A stretch of DNA of 64,000 bases from Christiangramia gaetbulicola (GTDB lineage Bacteria; Bacteroidota; Bacteroidia; Flavobacteriales; Flavobacteriaceae), in contig NZ_QBKQ01000001.1 of the NCBI RefSeq assembly GCF_003054225.1, positions 620,001-684,000 of the forward strand, given 5' to 3'. Shown here in pieces: positions 42,472-51,929 of this stretch. Under the pieces are notes generated by a model. That model saw only the letters and a program-made list of their open reading frames with translations, made no database searches and was not told the origin of the DNA. A program made the position numbers and the translations under genes. Each line of letters begins with the position of its first letter. Position 1 is the stretch's first letter.

Positions 42472-43572
42472 TTATATAGTCTTGGCTACTGTTTCCTCTT
42501 TTTCAATAAAAGGATAATCGGTGTAACCTTTTTCTCCCGGAGTATAGAATGTATCATAATCTGGCTCATTCAGCTCCAGATCATTTTCAAACCTATAAAC
42601 CAGATCTGGATTAGCTATAAATGACCTTCCGAAGGAAATCAGGTCGGCAGAGTCTTCCTGTATAGTATTCTCTGCTTTTTCCTTAGTGAAACCACCATTC
42701 AGCATTAAAGTGCCATCAAATCTCTCCCTGATCTTTTTAGGCAGATCGGTTTGAACTTCTGGAGATCCCAGGGTAGAATTATCTACCAAATGAATATAGG
42801 TTAGTCCCAGGTCGTTCAATTTATCGGTCAGGTAAAGGAATTGCTCTTCCATTTCTTCAAAGACTTCAGTGCCATTGAAAGTGCTGAAAGGTGATAATCT
42901 TATCCCTGTTCTTTCCTTTCCAATTTCGGCAGAGATCATTTCGGCAAGTTCCAGGGTGAAGCGGCTTCGGTTTTCAATACTTCCACCGTATTCGTCATCA
43001 CGTTTATTTGTGGCCGTATTCAGGAACTGGTCTGCAAGATAGCCGTTTGCGGAATGTATCTCTACCCCATCAAAACCAACCTTCATCGCATTCTTAGCGG
43101 CAGTTAAGAACTCCTGCTGGGCCTGCTTAATATCTTCAAGATTCATAACTTCTGGTACTGGATAAGGTTGCGGACCATGTTGATCTGTATACATTTCTCC
43201 ATCCAGGGCTACCGCCGAAGGAGCGATGATCCTGGCATCCTTTTCCATATTATATTCATGAGAAACCCGGCCGGTATGCATGATCTGTAGAAAGATCCTT
43301 GATCCATTATCGTGAACCGCATCAACGATCTTTTTCCAGCCTTCAAGTTGTTCTTCAGAAAAAATACCAGGAATCCTGGCGTATCCAAGTCCGTTGGCCG
43401 AGGGTGCGGTTCCTTCAGAAATGATCAATCCGGCTCCAGACCGCTGCACGTAATACTCGAGCATAAGATCATTGGGAATATTATCCGTAGCTCTGGCGCG
43501 GGTTAGCGGAGCCATTACCATTCGGTTTTCCAGTTCTAATTCTCCTAATTTATAGGTATCTAATAATTTCAT
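42472..43572 (-). CDS. Old Yellow Enzyme-family ene reductase
   Basis: A 366-residue FMN enzyme that reduces alkene double bonds conjugated to carbonyls with NAD(P)H. Motifs are MAPLTRARA near the start, the active-site region VGFDGVEIHSANGYLADQFL, the GGSIENRSRF motif and a late LISFGRSFIANPDL. The frame is open 27 bp further upstream, but the true start is the ATG at 43572 (MKLLDTYKLGELEL). It lies 127 bp after the peroxidase-like gene, on the same strand. Confidence 0.92.
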   Translation of the reverse strand: MKLLDTYKLGELELENRMVMAPLTRARATDNIPNDLMLEYYVQRSGAGLIISEGTAPSANGLGYARIPGIFSEEQLEGWKKIVDAVHDNGSRIFLQIMHTGRVSHEYNMEKDARIIAPSAVALDGEMYTDQHGPQPYPVPEVMNLEDIKQAQQEFLTAAKNAMKVGFDGVEIHSANGYLADQFLNTATNKRDDEYGGSIENRSRFTLELAEMISAEIGKERTGIRLSPFSTFNGTEVFEEMEEQFLYLTDKLNDLGLTYIHLVDNSTLGSPEVQTDLPKKIRERFDGTLMLNGGFTKEKAENTIQEDSADLISFGRSFIANPDLVYRFENDLELNEPDYDTFYTPGEKGYTDYPFIEKEETVAKTI

Positions 43573-43699
43573 AAATGATTCTTTTTTGATTCTGACCAAT
43601 AATGAGCTGGATTTTCAAAAATCAACCCATCTTAGTCAAATTTGATTATTGGGCCGGAATAGTTCTATTCCAGCCTTTCGTTGTTGATTCCAAAAATTT

Positions 43700-44275
43700 C
43701 TATGCTTTTTCCAGTTTTCTTCCTGCAAAAGCATCATCAATTTCGGTATGAAAAATATGGTTTGAATAATTACTGATAGTCTTTACAGACTGTGCCAGGA
43801 TGATCCCGAGAATGTGAACCTCTTCGTATCCAGCATCAAGGAATCTTTTCGCCTGCTCGGGAGTTGGATTCCCCCTGCTTTCATTCAATATTTTAGTAAA
43901 CTCAGAAAGCGCTTTCATTTTAGCGTCTGGTATTTCTTTGCCTTCTCTAATAGCATTAGTAACCTCTTCAGGGGTTTTAGACATATTATCTGCAATAAAA
44001 CTATGCGCGGCCGTACAATAGCCACAGCCATTATCTATGCTAAGAGTTAGAAATACGACCTCCTGCTCTGCCGGAGAAAAACCACTTTGCTGCCGGAAAT
44101 GTTTGTAACCAAGATCATAAGTATCCTGAAGTCCCGGGAGATTCACCATGTTCTTATACATATTCGGGATCATCCCATTGGCTTTCTTCGCTCTTTCCAG
44201 GATCTGTTTCTGTTCCTCATTTGCATTATCCAGTTCTACGGGCTTAAGGCCTATTTCATAAGTTCTATCAGACAT
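43700..44275 (-). CDS. Carboxymuconolactone decarboxylase/AhpD-like protein
   Basis: A 191-residue helical protein with the active motif GCGYCTAAHSFIA (CxxC with His) around residue 85, as in AhpD-like peroxidase-related proteins. It may reduce peroxides or act on small organics. It precedes the Old Yellow Enzyme gene on the same strand, which suggests a joint oxidative-stress or detoxification role. Confidence 0.88.
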   Translation of the reverse strand: MSDRTYEIGLKPVELDNANEEQKQILERAKKANGMIPNMYKNMVNLPGLQDTYDLGYKHFRQQSGFSPAEQEVVFLTLSIDNGCGYCTAAHSFIADNMSKTPEEVTNAIREGKEIPDAKMKALSEFTKILNESRGNPTPEQAKRFLDAGYEEVHILGIILAQSVKTISNYSNHIFHTEIDDAFAGRKLEKA

Positions 44276-44435
44276 AAATCAATATTTTTTTAAGTGACTG
44301 GAGGTTTAGACGACCGCAGATGGGATGAATTACTCACTTAACAAAAGTTTATCTATTGTAGAACCTCATCAAACAGCTGAAAAAGGTTTCCCACAAATTA
44401 AGAACCATTCAAATTTTCGAATAGGCTATTGTTGA

Positions 44436-45641
44436 TTAAGCCACTTTAAGATTTCGTATTCTTTGCGCATTCAGGATAATAAGTCCGAGGATAATCGCGG
44501 TGACCAGCAAAATAGACTCAAAATCTATCCCTGCATCCATAAAAGTTCCAAAGACAAGTGGCCCCAGGGCGGTACTTAAAACCATGAACATGGTAAAAAC
44601 ACTTCTAATGGTTCCCAGTTTTTCGGTTCCGAAGACTTCAGCAAGAACTGCCGACTTCACTGTACCGGCCATTCCCACGCTTATTCCTGCTAGGATGAGA
44701 AAGGCCAACGCACCAAAGATACTATCAAAAAAAGCGAAAAGAAGAAGTCCCAGGGTAAATGGGATCAGGTAAAATCTGAATATCTTTTTCCCGGAGTATT
44801 TATCAACCAGTACTCCTCCATAAATTGAAAATACCACCCTCGTTAAGGCGTAGACGGTAAAAAAGCTGGCATATAGAGAAACTGACCAGCCTTTATCTTC
44901 CACCACCACATACTGGTAGAAAAAGACCGCGGTAATGGTAAAACTAAGCGCGAAGCTTACGGGCATCAGGATAAAAAAGGCTTTGGTCTTAAGGAGGTTC
45001 TTATATTCCTTCATGAGGGAAAGAGCTGAAGGCTTGGTCGCTAGTTCCAGGTCCTTATCAAAATGGGTGAGATCTGAAAAATACAACCTGAAAAGGTATA
45101 ACAGCAAAAAAGCTGCACTTGCCAGTGCCGCCACTTCATAGTCATACCAGAGTATTAGAGAAGAGATGCAAATAGGAAATATCGCTTCCCCAATCGCATA
45201 GCCCAGGGAGGCAATACTTAAAGCTTTCCCGCGGTTCAGCTCATAATGTCTGGACATCACCGTAAGGCTGATGTGACTCATCAAACCCTGCCCGGTAAGC
45301 CTTAAACCAATAAGAGCCAGGATGAGAATCGCGATGCTTAAATGAGATATTCCCAGAAGAAAGGATGAAAATGCGAGACCGGCTACAGTGAGCGCGGTGA
45401 TCTTTTTCACCGGTTTATGATCTACCAGGTGCCCTACAGACAGCATGATGACCGATGAAGTCACGGTCGCGATGGCGTAGATACTTCCGAAGAGACCATT
45501 GGAAATCGAGAAGCTTTCAAGGATTTCGGGAACATAGATAGAAATTAGAAAGGTCTGTCCAAAACTGGAAAGAAAGGTTAGCATCCAGCCAAATCCTACT
45601 TCCTTTGTATTCTTTCTGAAAAATTTTATGAGTCCGGCCAA
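44436..45641 (-). CDS. Major facilitator superfamily transporter
   Basis: A 401-residue protein with 12 predicted helices and the MFS loop signature after helix 2 (SVGHLVDHKPVKK) and its repeat after helix 8 (YGGVLVDKYSGKKIFRFY). It is likely a proton-coupled exporter or importer of a small molecule. The start is TTG at 45641, with no nearby ATG that keeps the first helix. The substrate is unknown. Confidence 0.87.
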   Translation of the reverse strand: MAGLIKFFRKNTKEVGFGWMLTFLSSFGQTFLISIYVPEILESFSISNGLFGSIYAIATVTSSVIMLSVGHLVDHKPVKKITALTVAGLAFSSFLLGISHLSIAILILALIGLRLTGQGLMSHISLTVMSRHYELNRGKALSIASLGYAIGEAIFPICISSLILWYDYEVAALASAAFLLLYLFRLYFSDLTHFDKDLELATKPSALSLMKEYKNLLKTKAFFILMPVSFALSFTITAVFFYQYVVVEDKGWSVSLYASFFTVYALTRVVFSIYGGVLVDKYSGKKIFRFYLIPFTLGLLLFAFFDSIFGALAFLILAGISVGMAGTVKSAVLAEVFGTEKLGTIRSVFTMFMVLSTALGPLVFGTFMDAGIDFESILLVTAIILGLIILNAQRIRNLKVA

Positions 45642-45731
45642 AAAGCGATCTTTTAAAGGTTATCTAATATCCAACTTGCAAAAGTATAAATACAAACGAG
45701 ATAAAGCCCGGGAGATAGCTTTATCTATTAG

Positions 45732-46139
45732 TTATTGGATCTCAAAAACCTTCTCCTTACTGAAAAGAGTTTTCCTGAATTCATCAGGCCTATTCTCATT
45801 TAATAGTTCGAGGCCACCTTTGATCTTCATCACTTCAGAAAAGTGTTCTTCACGGTTTTCATATTGTTCCTTATTGGCATAAGTGGTAATAAGAATAAAA
45901 CTGAATGGATACTGCTCATCGGCCTCGGTTTCAAGTAATTTGAAGGAATCTATATAATCTTTTTCCTGTGCGATCTCTCTTAACTTCTTCCAGTTGTTCT
46001 TATAGAAATACAGGGCTTCTTCATGATTATTGTTCAGGACCTCAACAAAGTCCATGGTGGAGATCTTCAGATCATTCTGAGCATTCGATGAGGAAGCGAA
46101 ACTCATGCTTAAAACTAAAACTAGGAAAATCTGCTTCAT
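45732..46139 (-). CDS. Small secreted protein of unknown function
   Basis: A 135-residue protein with signal peptide (MKQIFLVLVLSMSFASSSNAQ) and a mainly helical remainder rich in Glu, Tyr and Lys. No family was recognised. The frame extends 12 codons upstream but without a signal. It follows the methyltransferase gene by 10 bp, so may be co-transcribed. Confidence 0.75.
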   Translation of the reverse strand: MKQIFLVLVLSMSFASSSNAQNDLKISTMDFVEVLNNNHEEALYFYKNNWKKLREIAQEKDYIDSFKLLETEADEQYPFSFILITTYANKEQYENREEHFSEVMKIKGGLELLNENRPDEFRKTLFSKEKVFEIQ

Positions 46140-46149
46140 ATTATAAAAT

Positions 46150-46785
46150 TTAAATTTTGTTAGCGATGATAACAAGATCGTTTATACCCTCTGCATTATT
46201 AGGATTCTTCAGATAAAATTGATGCTGAATTTTAAAATGATACTTCTCCAGGGTTTGTTGAAGAAAGTCGATACTGTGATAATAAGTAAATAAAACATCT
46301 TCCCCATCTGAAGATGAAACCTCATGACCTGCATCTTTGCCTCCGGCGTCCATGCCGCTTAGATAAAGTGATCCTTCGTACTTCAGAAGTCCGGCGGTAT
46401 TTTTTATGAAATCTGAAAGCTCTTTTTGATTTAAGTATGAAGAAATAAATCCCGCGATAACGGCATCATAAATTTCAGACAAACCATCTATTTTACGGCA
46501 ATCCATGATCTTGAATTGAGCTTCAGGATTATTATTTCGAGCCAGAGCTATCATATTTTCTGAAATATCAATTCCCAGTATTTTCAATCTGGGACATCTA
46601 TCTAAAAGATATTTCGAGATATTCCCCGGGCCACAGCCTGCATCGAGAATTTTCGCGTCATCCTTTTTCAAAATATCGATAAATGTATCCAATGTATCAG
46701 CGTACAACTCCAGGTTCATATACTTGTCCTGATAATTGCTGGCGTATTTATTGAAAATGAAACCTGGGTTGCTTTTCTTTTCCAT
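46150..46785 (-). CDS. Class I SAM-dependent methyltransferase
   Basis: A 211-residue protein with the SAM-binding motif ILDAGCGPGNISKYLL near residue 45, a following acidic residue in ILGIDISENM, and a later LLKYEGSLYLSG. It is of the UbiE/small-molecule methyltransferase group. The substrate is unknown. It lies upstream of the small secreted protein gene. Confidence 0.9.
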   Translation of the reverse strand: MEKKSNPGFIFNKYASNYQDKYMNLELYADTLDTFIDILKKDDAKILDAGCGPGNISKYLLDRCPRLKILGIDISENMIALARNNNPEAQFKIMDCRKIDGLSEIYDAVIAGFISSYLNQKELSDFIKNTAGLLKYEGSLYLSGMDAGGKDAGHEVSSSDGEDVLFTYYHSIDFLQQTLEKYHFKIQHQFYLKNPNNAEGINDLVIIANKI

Positions 46786-46999
46786 TTCAGGTGGAAATTT
46801 TCAAGATTTTAAATTGAACACTTAGTTTACTGAAATTCAATTATTTAAATTAATTTTCTATCTTTAAGATCAAATATGACTTATACAGTAAATTTAATTT
46901 TTTTCGGGTGTAAGTCTAACAAACCCCCACTTCACTTTTCTGATTTACAGAATAATCACCAGAACCCTGCTTTTAACAACTAACTAAAACCAATTAATC

Positions 47000-47470
47000 A
47001 TGAAATTAAAAGTTACATTTTTGATGCTGATCTTCAGCCTGGTCTTTACCAATTCAGATCTTATTGCGCAAAGAACCAATATTATTACCCTGGAAGTAGA
47101 TACAGATAATGTTACTCAGGACAACATCGAAGAGACCTGCACATTCGGGGAACCCGCAAGTATGAGCATAAAGGATTTTACCTATGAGGTACAAAGAGGT
47201 GATGTTATTATTTGGCAAGGTAGACCTGCACAGCCAGGGAACGGACTGGTAAGAATCACCGAATTCAGGCATGATGGCGGAGTCGAACTACTTGGGAAAA
47301 GAAGGATTAGAGATACAGACAATACCGGGGTAGTTGTGGGAAGAGTCGTAGACGGACAAACCGGTGATGAAGAGATTTATTTTATCAAATTCGAAGTCAG
47401 GAAAAAGGGAAGCCAGGATTGGAACGAATACATCATAGATCCTAAACTCAAACTAATGCCCCAGGAATAA
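47000..47470 (+). CDS. Secreted protein of unknown function paired with adenylate cyclase
   Basis: A 156-residue protein with signal (to about SDLIAQ) and a beta-rich domain (VQRGDVIIWQGRP, VEVRKKGSQDWNEYI) that may fold as an Ig-like or cupredoxin-like sandwich, though no copper ligands are clear. It lies 8 bp before the cyclase gene, so is probably co-transcribed with it. Confidence 0.75.
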   Translation: MKLKVTFLMLIFSLVFTNSDLIAQRTNIITLEVDTDNVTQDNIEETCTFGEPASMSIKDFTYEVQRGDVIIWQGRPAQPGNGLVRITEFRHDGGVELLGKRRIRDTDNTGVVVGRVVDGQTGDEEIYFIKFEVRKKGSQDWNEYIIDPKLKLMPQE

Positions 47471-47478
47471 TATTATAT

Positions 47479-49326
47479 ATGCGCAGCAGCTTTTTGCATA
47501 AATACCCTATAAATTACAGGATTTGTTTTTTCCTGCTGATTGCTCTTATGCAATACTCCTATGTTTGCAAGGCGCAGGATCAATCTATAGCAGACAGCCT
47601 GGAAATTATTTATAATTCCAGCCGTGAAGCAAGGAAAGATCTGGAAATTCTTAAAGGTCTTGCTAATAATTCCCTGGACCCCATTAAAAGGCTGAAGTTT
47701 TCTAATGAACTCATCGAGATCGCTAAAAACAAAGATTCGAAGAAATATTACTTCAATGGTTTACTGCAGAGAGGACATGCGCTTACCGCAAGAGGAGATT
47801 ATAGCAAGGCTTTAGAAAGTTTTTTTAAGGCCGCTTCTTTAGCTGATTCAGACAAAGAACTTGGCCTCATAAAGGTTACCCTCGGGGATGTTTATTCTCT
47901 CACAAAAAATCATAACAGGGCCATTCAGTATTACAATGAAGGTATAGAGATCATAAGAAAGACTGGGGATGAAATCTCCCTGGGTTCTGCGCTTCTTAAT
48001 ACTGCAGACGAATATCTCAAGAACGATCAGGTGGAAAAGGCTATCTCCTATCTCAAGGAGGCTGAGGAGATATTCCTTGAAGAAGGATACGATTATGGAC
48101 GGGCATATGTGGTGGGCACCCTGGGGCTGGCTTATGCAAAATTAGGCAGAAATGAGGAAGCAGAAGAAAATATTCAGTTTGCCATACAATACCTGGAAAA
48201 ATATGAGGATTATTCTCCCATTTGTGAATTTCTCTCAGGTATGTCTGATATCTATGCGGAAAAAGGCAGGGATTCCACTGCGATCGAATTCGCTCTTTTA
48301 AGCCGTGACCTGGCCAAGGCTTATGGGTTTAAAAATGAGATAAGAGAGGCAAATTTAAGATTATCACAGATCTATGAGGACAGGGGAGATCTACCGGAGT
48401 CCTATAAATATTATAAAGAGTATATAGTCTATAAGGATAGTGTAATGAATGTTTCTACCGCCCAAAGTATGGCGGGCCTTAGAGCCGACTATGAAGTTGC
48501 ACAGAAACAGGCCGAGGTAGACCTGCTTAATATACAACGTGAGAATCAAAAACTTGTAGTGATATCTATTGCGGTGGCTTCCTTCTTTATATGTTTGATC
48601 GCCTTTGGACTTTATCGTAGGAACAAGTTCATTAAGAGGACCAGTAATATTATCGAAAAAGAGAGAAATAGATCAGATAGGTTGCTATTGAACATTCTAC
48701 CTGAAGAAACAGCAAAAGAGCTTAAAAAGAACGGTCGTGTAAAAGCGAAGAAATTTGAATCGGTAACTGTACTCTTCGCAGATTTTAAAAGGTTTACCCT
48801 GGTGGCAGAAAGATTACCCCCGGAAAGGCTTATCAAAACCATCGATTACTATTTTTCACAGTTCGACAGGATCATGGAAAAATATGGCATCGAAAAGATC
48901 AAAACCATTGGTGACAGCTATATGGCGGCCAGCGGCTTGCCTTTCCCCACAAAAGATCATGCTACCAAGATGCTGTTGGCTGCTTTCGAAATGACCCAGT
49001 TTGTAAAAGATACCAAGGAAAAATCACTATTTGATGACGCAGATTTTGAGGTTCGTATTGGTATCAATTCGGGGCCTGTCGTAGCCGGAGTGGTTGGGAT
49101 CAAAAAGTTCGCTTATGATATCTGGGGTGATACGGTTAACATTGCCGCACGTATGGAATCACATTCTGAAATTAGAAAGATCAATATTTCTGAAAATACC
49201 TATGAGCTGGTAAAAGACGAATTTCAATGTGAATATCGCGGAGAAGTAGAAGTTAAAAACCAGAGGATCCTGAAAATGTATTTCGTGAATAATGTAAAAG
49301 AAGAACTCAACAAAAGAGCGGGCTAA
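47479..49326 (+). CDS. TPR-sensor adenylate cyclase, class III
   Basis: A 615-residue membrane protein. A signal-like N-terminus is followed by six or so TPR units (about residues 75-325) in the periplasm, a coiled region, one transmembrane helix (about 357-379), and a class III cyclase domain. Metal aspartates lie in FADFKRFT (about D435) and IGDSYM (about D479); Lys in EKIKTIGD and Asp in DIWGDTVN select adenine, so it should make cAMP. The TPR region may sense a periplasmic protein; the upstream gene product is a candidate. Confidence 0.92.
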   Translation: MRSSFLHKYPINYRICFFLLIALMQYSYVCKAQDQSIADSLEIIYNSSREARKDLEILKGLANNSLDPIKRLKFSNELIEIAKNKDSKKYYFNGLLQRGHALTARGDYSKALESFFKAASLADSDKELGLIKVTLGDVYSLTKNHNRAIQYYNEGIEIIRKTGDEISLGSALLNTADEYLKNDQVEKAISYLKEAEEIFLEEGYDYGRAYVVGTLGLAYAKLGRNEEAEENIQFAIQYLEKYEDYSPICEFLSGMSDIYAEKGRDSTAIEFALLSRDLAKAYGFKNEIREANLRLSQIYEDRGDLPESYKYYKEYIVYKDSVMNVSTAQSMAGLRADYEVAQKQAEVDLLNIQRENQKLVVISIAVASFFICLIAFGLYRRNKFIKRTSNIIEKERNRSDRLLLNILPEETAKELKKNGRVKAKKFESVTVLFADFKRFTLVAERLPPERLIKTIDYYFSQFDRIMEKYGIEKIKTIGDSYMAASGLPFPTKDHATKMLLAAFEMTQFVKDTKEKSLFDDADFEVRIGINSGPVVAGVVGIKKFAYDIWGDTVNIAARMESHSEIRKINISENTYELVKDEFQCEYRGEVEVKNQRILKMYFVNNVKEELNKRAG

Positions 49327-49514
49327 TAAAATCCCATACATATTACAGGTTCATCTATGTGATATTTTAATTTTCACAGCAATTAATAGCCGTTTCAATC
49401 ATCCTGTATTCCAAATTAAATACTGTGACTACAAAGCTAAAGCCTGATCTAAAAGGACAAATAATTCTCCTTTGGATAAAAATTTAGCATATGATTAGAT
49501 TTGAGGGATTGACC

Positions 49515-49700
49515 TTATTCAGATCTTACCGTGGTCTTTTTATTTCCGGTATTCACAATGAACCTTCCCGTAATAAGCCAGCCAATACCAAGGCCAATAA
49601 GCATTCCAGATAATAGATGTATATCTATCCTGTTGAAATAATATCCAATTAAAATTCCGGTGATTATCAGCCCTAGTCCACCGATCCTTACTTTATTCAT
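49515..49700 (-). CDS. Small two-helix membrane protein
   Basis: A 61-residue protein with two hydrophobic helices (GGLGLIITGILIGYYF and LLSGMLIGLGIGWLI) joined by a short loop and a charged tail. No family was recognised. The hydrophobic pattern and lack of a competing frame support it as real. Confidence 0.6.
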   Translation of the reverse strand: MNKVRIGGLGLIITGILIGYYFNRIDIHLLSGMLIGLGIGWLITGRFIVNTGNKKTTVRSE

Positions 49701-49987
49701 GATTTCTCATTTAAGGTCTATGCATTAAAAATGCGTGGTAGGGACTGCATAAGGTTGGCTAAGACCTGATTTGGATGCTAAACTTAAGTATTTTTCTCAA
49801 AATTTTTAAGCCTAATGGTTACTTTTCGATGAACGACCGGTTTTTTAAATTCTAAGTTGAAGGCTTGAAACTATCTCTTAAACAAGAATGCAGATTAGAA
49901 ACTACAGTTAACGAATTAGATTTGTATCTAAGTGTGTCTAAAATTGAAAAACTCTTAATCTTTATTTCTTTTATTGATCTATCCTTT

Positions 49988-50455
49988 TTATTCTGAAGAC
50001 CATTTTATCTTGATAGCTCTGATCTTATCGGTTTCCAGTTTTACATCATTATAGATCTCAAAACCATTCTTTTTATAAAACTCCAGCGGTGACCGGTAAG
50101 GCGATCCATTACACTTCACGTAATCGGCTGATGGGATAACCCAACCATTCAGTTCTTTTCTTTGCTTTCTGGCGAGGTTCAGTAAATTGGTCCCAAGTCC
50201 TTTCCCCTGAAATTCTGAATCAATTATAGCCGCAAACCAGCGTTCCTCTTCCCGGATAAAGTCAAAATACCAGCCTATGATATTTTCATTATCATCAACA
50301 ATCAAAATGTGATATTGATCTTTAAGTCCGTTTAAATAAGCTTCGAATTGCTCCGGCTTTTCATACCGGAGATTTTGTGGATATTCCCTGTTCCACAACC
50401 CAATTATCTGCTCTTTTTCTATCTGGGATAGAGTATTTCTTTCCAGGAATTTCAA
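49988..50455 (-). CDS. GNAT-family N-acetyltransferase
   Basis: A 155-residue protein with the acetyl-CoA loop in the form SEFQGKGLGTNLLNLARK and a C-terminal FYKKNGFEIY. It transfers an acetyl group from acetyl-CoA to an unknown amine. It starts with TTG at 50455 and no ATG is close. It follows the M20 peptidase gene by 34 bp. Confidence 0.85.
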   Translation of the reverse strand: MKFLERNTLSQIEKEQIIGLWNREYPQNLRYEKPEQFEAYLNGLKDQYHILIVDDNENIIGWYFDFIREEERWFAAIIDSEFQGKGLGTNLLNLARKQRKELNGWVIPSADYVKCNGSPYRSPLEFYKKNGFEIYNDVKLETDKIRAIKIKWSSE

Positions 50456-50489
50456 AACTTATCCATTTAATCAAACCGGGTTCTTGCTC

Positions 50490-51803
50490 CTACTCTCTGA
50501 ACTCTTTCATTTTTGAGAGTCGGTACATCAATATAGCCGCTCTTTTAGCCTGCACTCCTAATTTATTAATATTACCCGTTTCATTAATGGTATGATCATT
50601 TGCACCACTAAGCCCAAGGCCATCTACCGCCATTTCCACATGGCCCGCGGTAAAAGATATATCTGCCGCACCAGCATTTCTTGGGTTTACAGGATACACT
50701 TTTCCAAAACCAAGCTCCTGACTGATCTTATCATAATATTCCAGCAGTTTTAAGTTCCCATTTGTTTTAGCAAGCGGCGGATACCCTCCTGCATCAAAGC
50801 TAAGATTGGCTTTGGTCTGAGGATAATTTTCAGAAACAATTTTTTGCATGGTTTCCTTAGCTCTCTCCAATTGCTCCAGCGAAACTGCTCTTATATCTCC
50901 TTTAACGATGGTCTTTTGAGCAACTACATTGGTCTTTCCTAATGCAGAACCTCCAGTTTCATCTTCTTTTAGATCAACTGAAGTTCCTCCCAGAATAAAT
51001 CCGGGATTAAAAGTAAGGTTCTCTTCTTTTGAAAGCTGCTGATAGAATTCGTTCAGGATCCTTGAAGTTTCATATATAGCGCCTGTTCCAACTTTTTCAG
51101 TAAATACCTGTGATGAATGCGCTGCATTACCAGTGACTTCAAGTTTCCAGCCTGCAGATCCTCTCCTGGCTACTACAATGGTTTCCGGATTACCATCCCC
51201 ATTCTCAAAACCAAGGGCGACATCTGCCCATTTTGCTGCGTCTGTAAGCTCCTTTTTGGAAAGTTCCAGCGGACTTCCGCTTTTTTCTTCATCGCCGGTC
51301 ATCACGATCTCGATTGACATTTCATCTAATAAACCAGCATCTTTTAATGCCTGCATGGCCAGGATTATGATCACATCCCCACCTTTCATATCTGCCACTC
51401 CCGGCGCCTTCATTACCGAATCGTTGACCTTAGTGGAACTTTGGAACGGACTATCAAGTTCAAAAACAGTATCAAGATGGCCTATTAATAGTAATTTCAA
51501 TCCTGGTTTACCTTTATGTGCAGCCACAAGGTGCCCGGCCCTTCCAAAGGCTTCGCCAGAAGTTAGCCTAGTTTCAAATCCCAGTTTATCCAGTTCATAT
51601 TTGAATAACTTTCCAACTTCGCGAACGCCCTCGAAATTCATCGTCCCGCTATTTATATTTACCGCTTTAGTCAATAACTCCAGAGCTTCTGCCTCGTGTT
51701 TATCAACAGATTTTACGATCTTTTTTTCTTTTCCATCTAATTGTGAAAATGAAAAAATTGGTGAAAGGCATACCAGTAGAAAGACTATAGATCTGAGATT
51801 CAT
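50490..51803 (-). CDS. Secreted M20-family zinc peptidase
   Basis: A 437-residue protein with an N-terminal signal (LRSIVFLLVCLSPIFSFS) and M20 metal ligands: GHLDTVFE, MKGGDVI, the catalytic Glu in TGDEEKSGSP, and a late GLSGANDHTINE. It resembles glutamate carboxypeptidase/CPG2 rather than the cytoplasmic dipeptidase at 37693. It is likely periplasmic. Confidence 0.9.
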   Translation of the reverse strand: MNLRSIVFLLVCLSPIFSFSQLDGKEKKIVKSVDKHEAEALELLTKAVNINSGTMNFEGVREVGKLFKYELDKLGFETRLTSGEAFGRAGHLVAAHKGKPGLKLLLIGHLDTVFELDSPFQSSTKVNDSVMKAPGVADMKGGDVIIILAMQALKDAGLLDEMSIEIVMTGDEEKSGSPLELSKKELTDAAKWADVALGFENGDGNPETIVVARRGSAGWKLEVTGNAAHSSQVFTEKVGTGAIYETSRILNEFYQQLSKEENLTFNPGFILGGTSVDLKEDETGGSALGKTNVVAQKTIVKGDIRAVSLEQLERAKETMQKIVSENYPQTKANLSFDAGGYPPLAKTNGNLKLLEYYDKISQELGFGKVYPVNPRNAGAADISFTAGHVEMAVDGLGLSGANDHTINETGNINKLGVQAKRAAILMYRLSKMKEFRE

Positions 51804-51929
51804 GTAAATTGATTTTTTTTTTTGGAAATTCTTAATTGATTTCTAAAGTACAAAAAGAAAAGTTCAAGTAGTTAAGACCTGAAATCAGGATTCTAAAACC
51901 CGTGATTATAATAAGGAAAGTGAGAGTTA

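Noticed and set aside
51133-51807. Long plus-strand open frame opposite the M20 peptidase
   Set aside because: Low-complexity Ser/Pro-rich shadow of a clear minus-strand gene with all M20 motifs.
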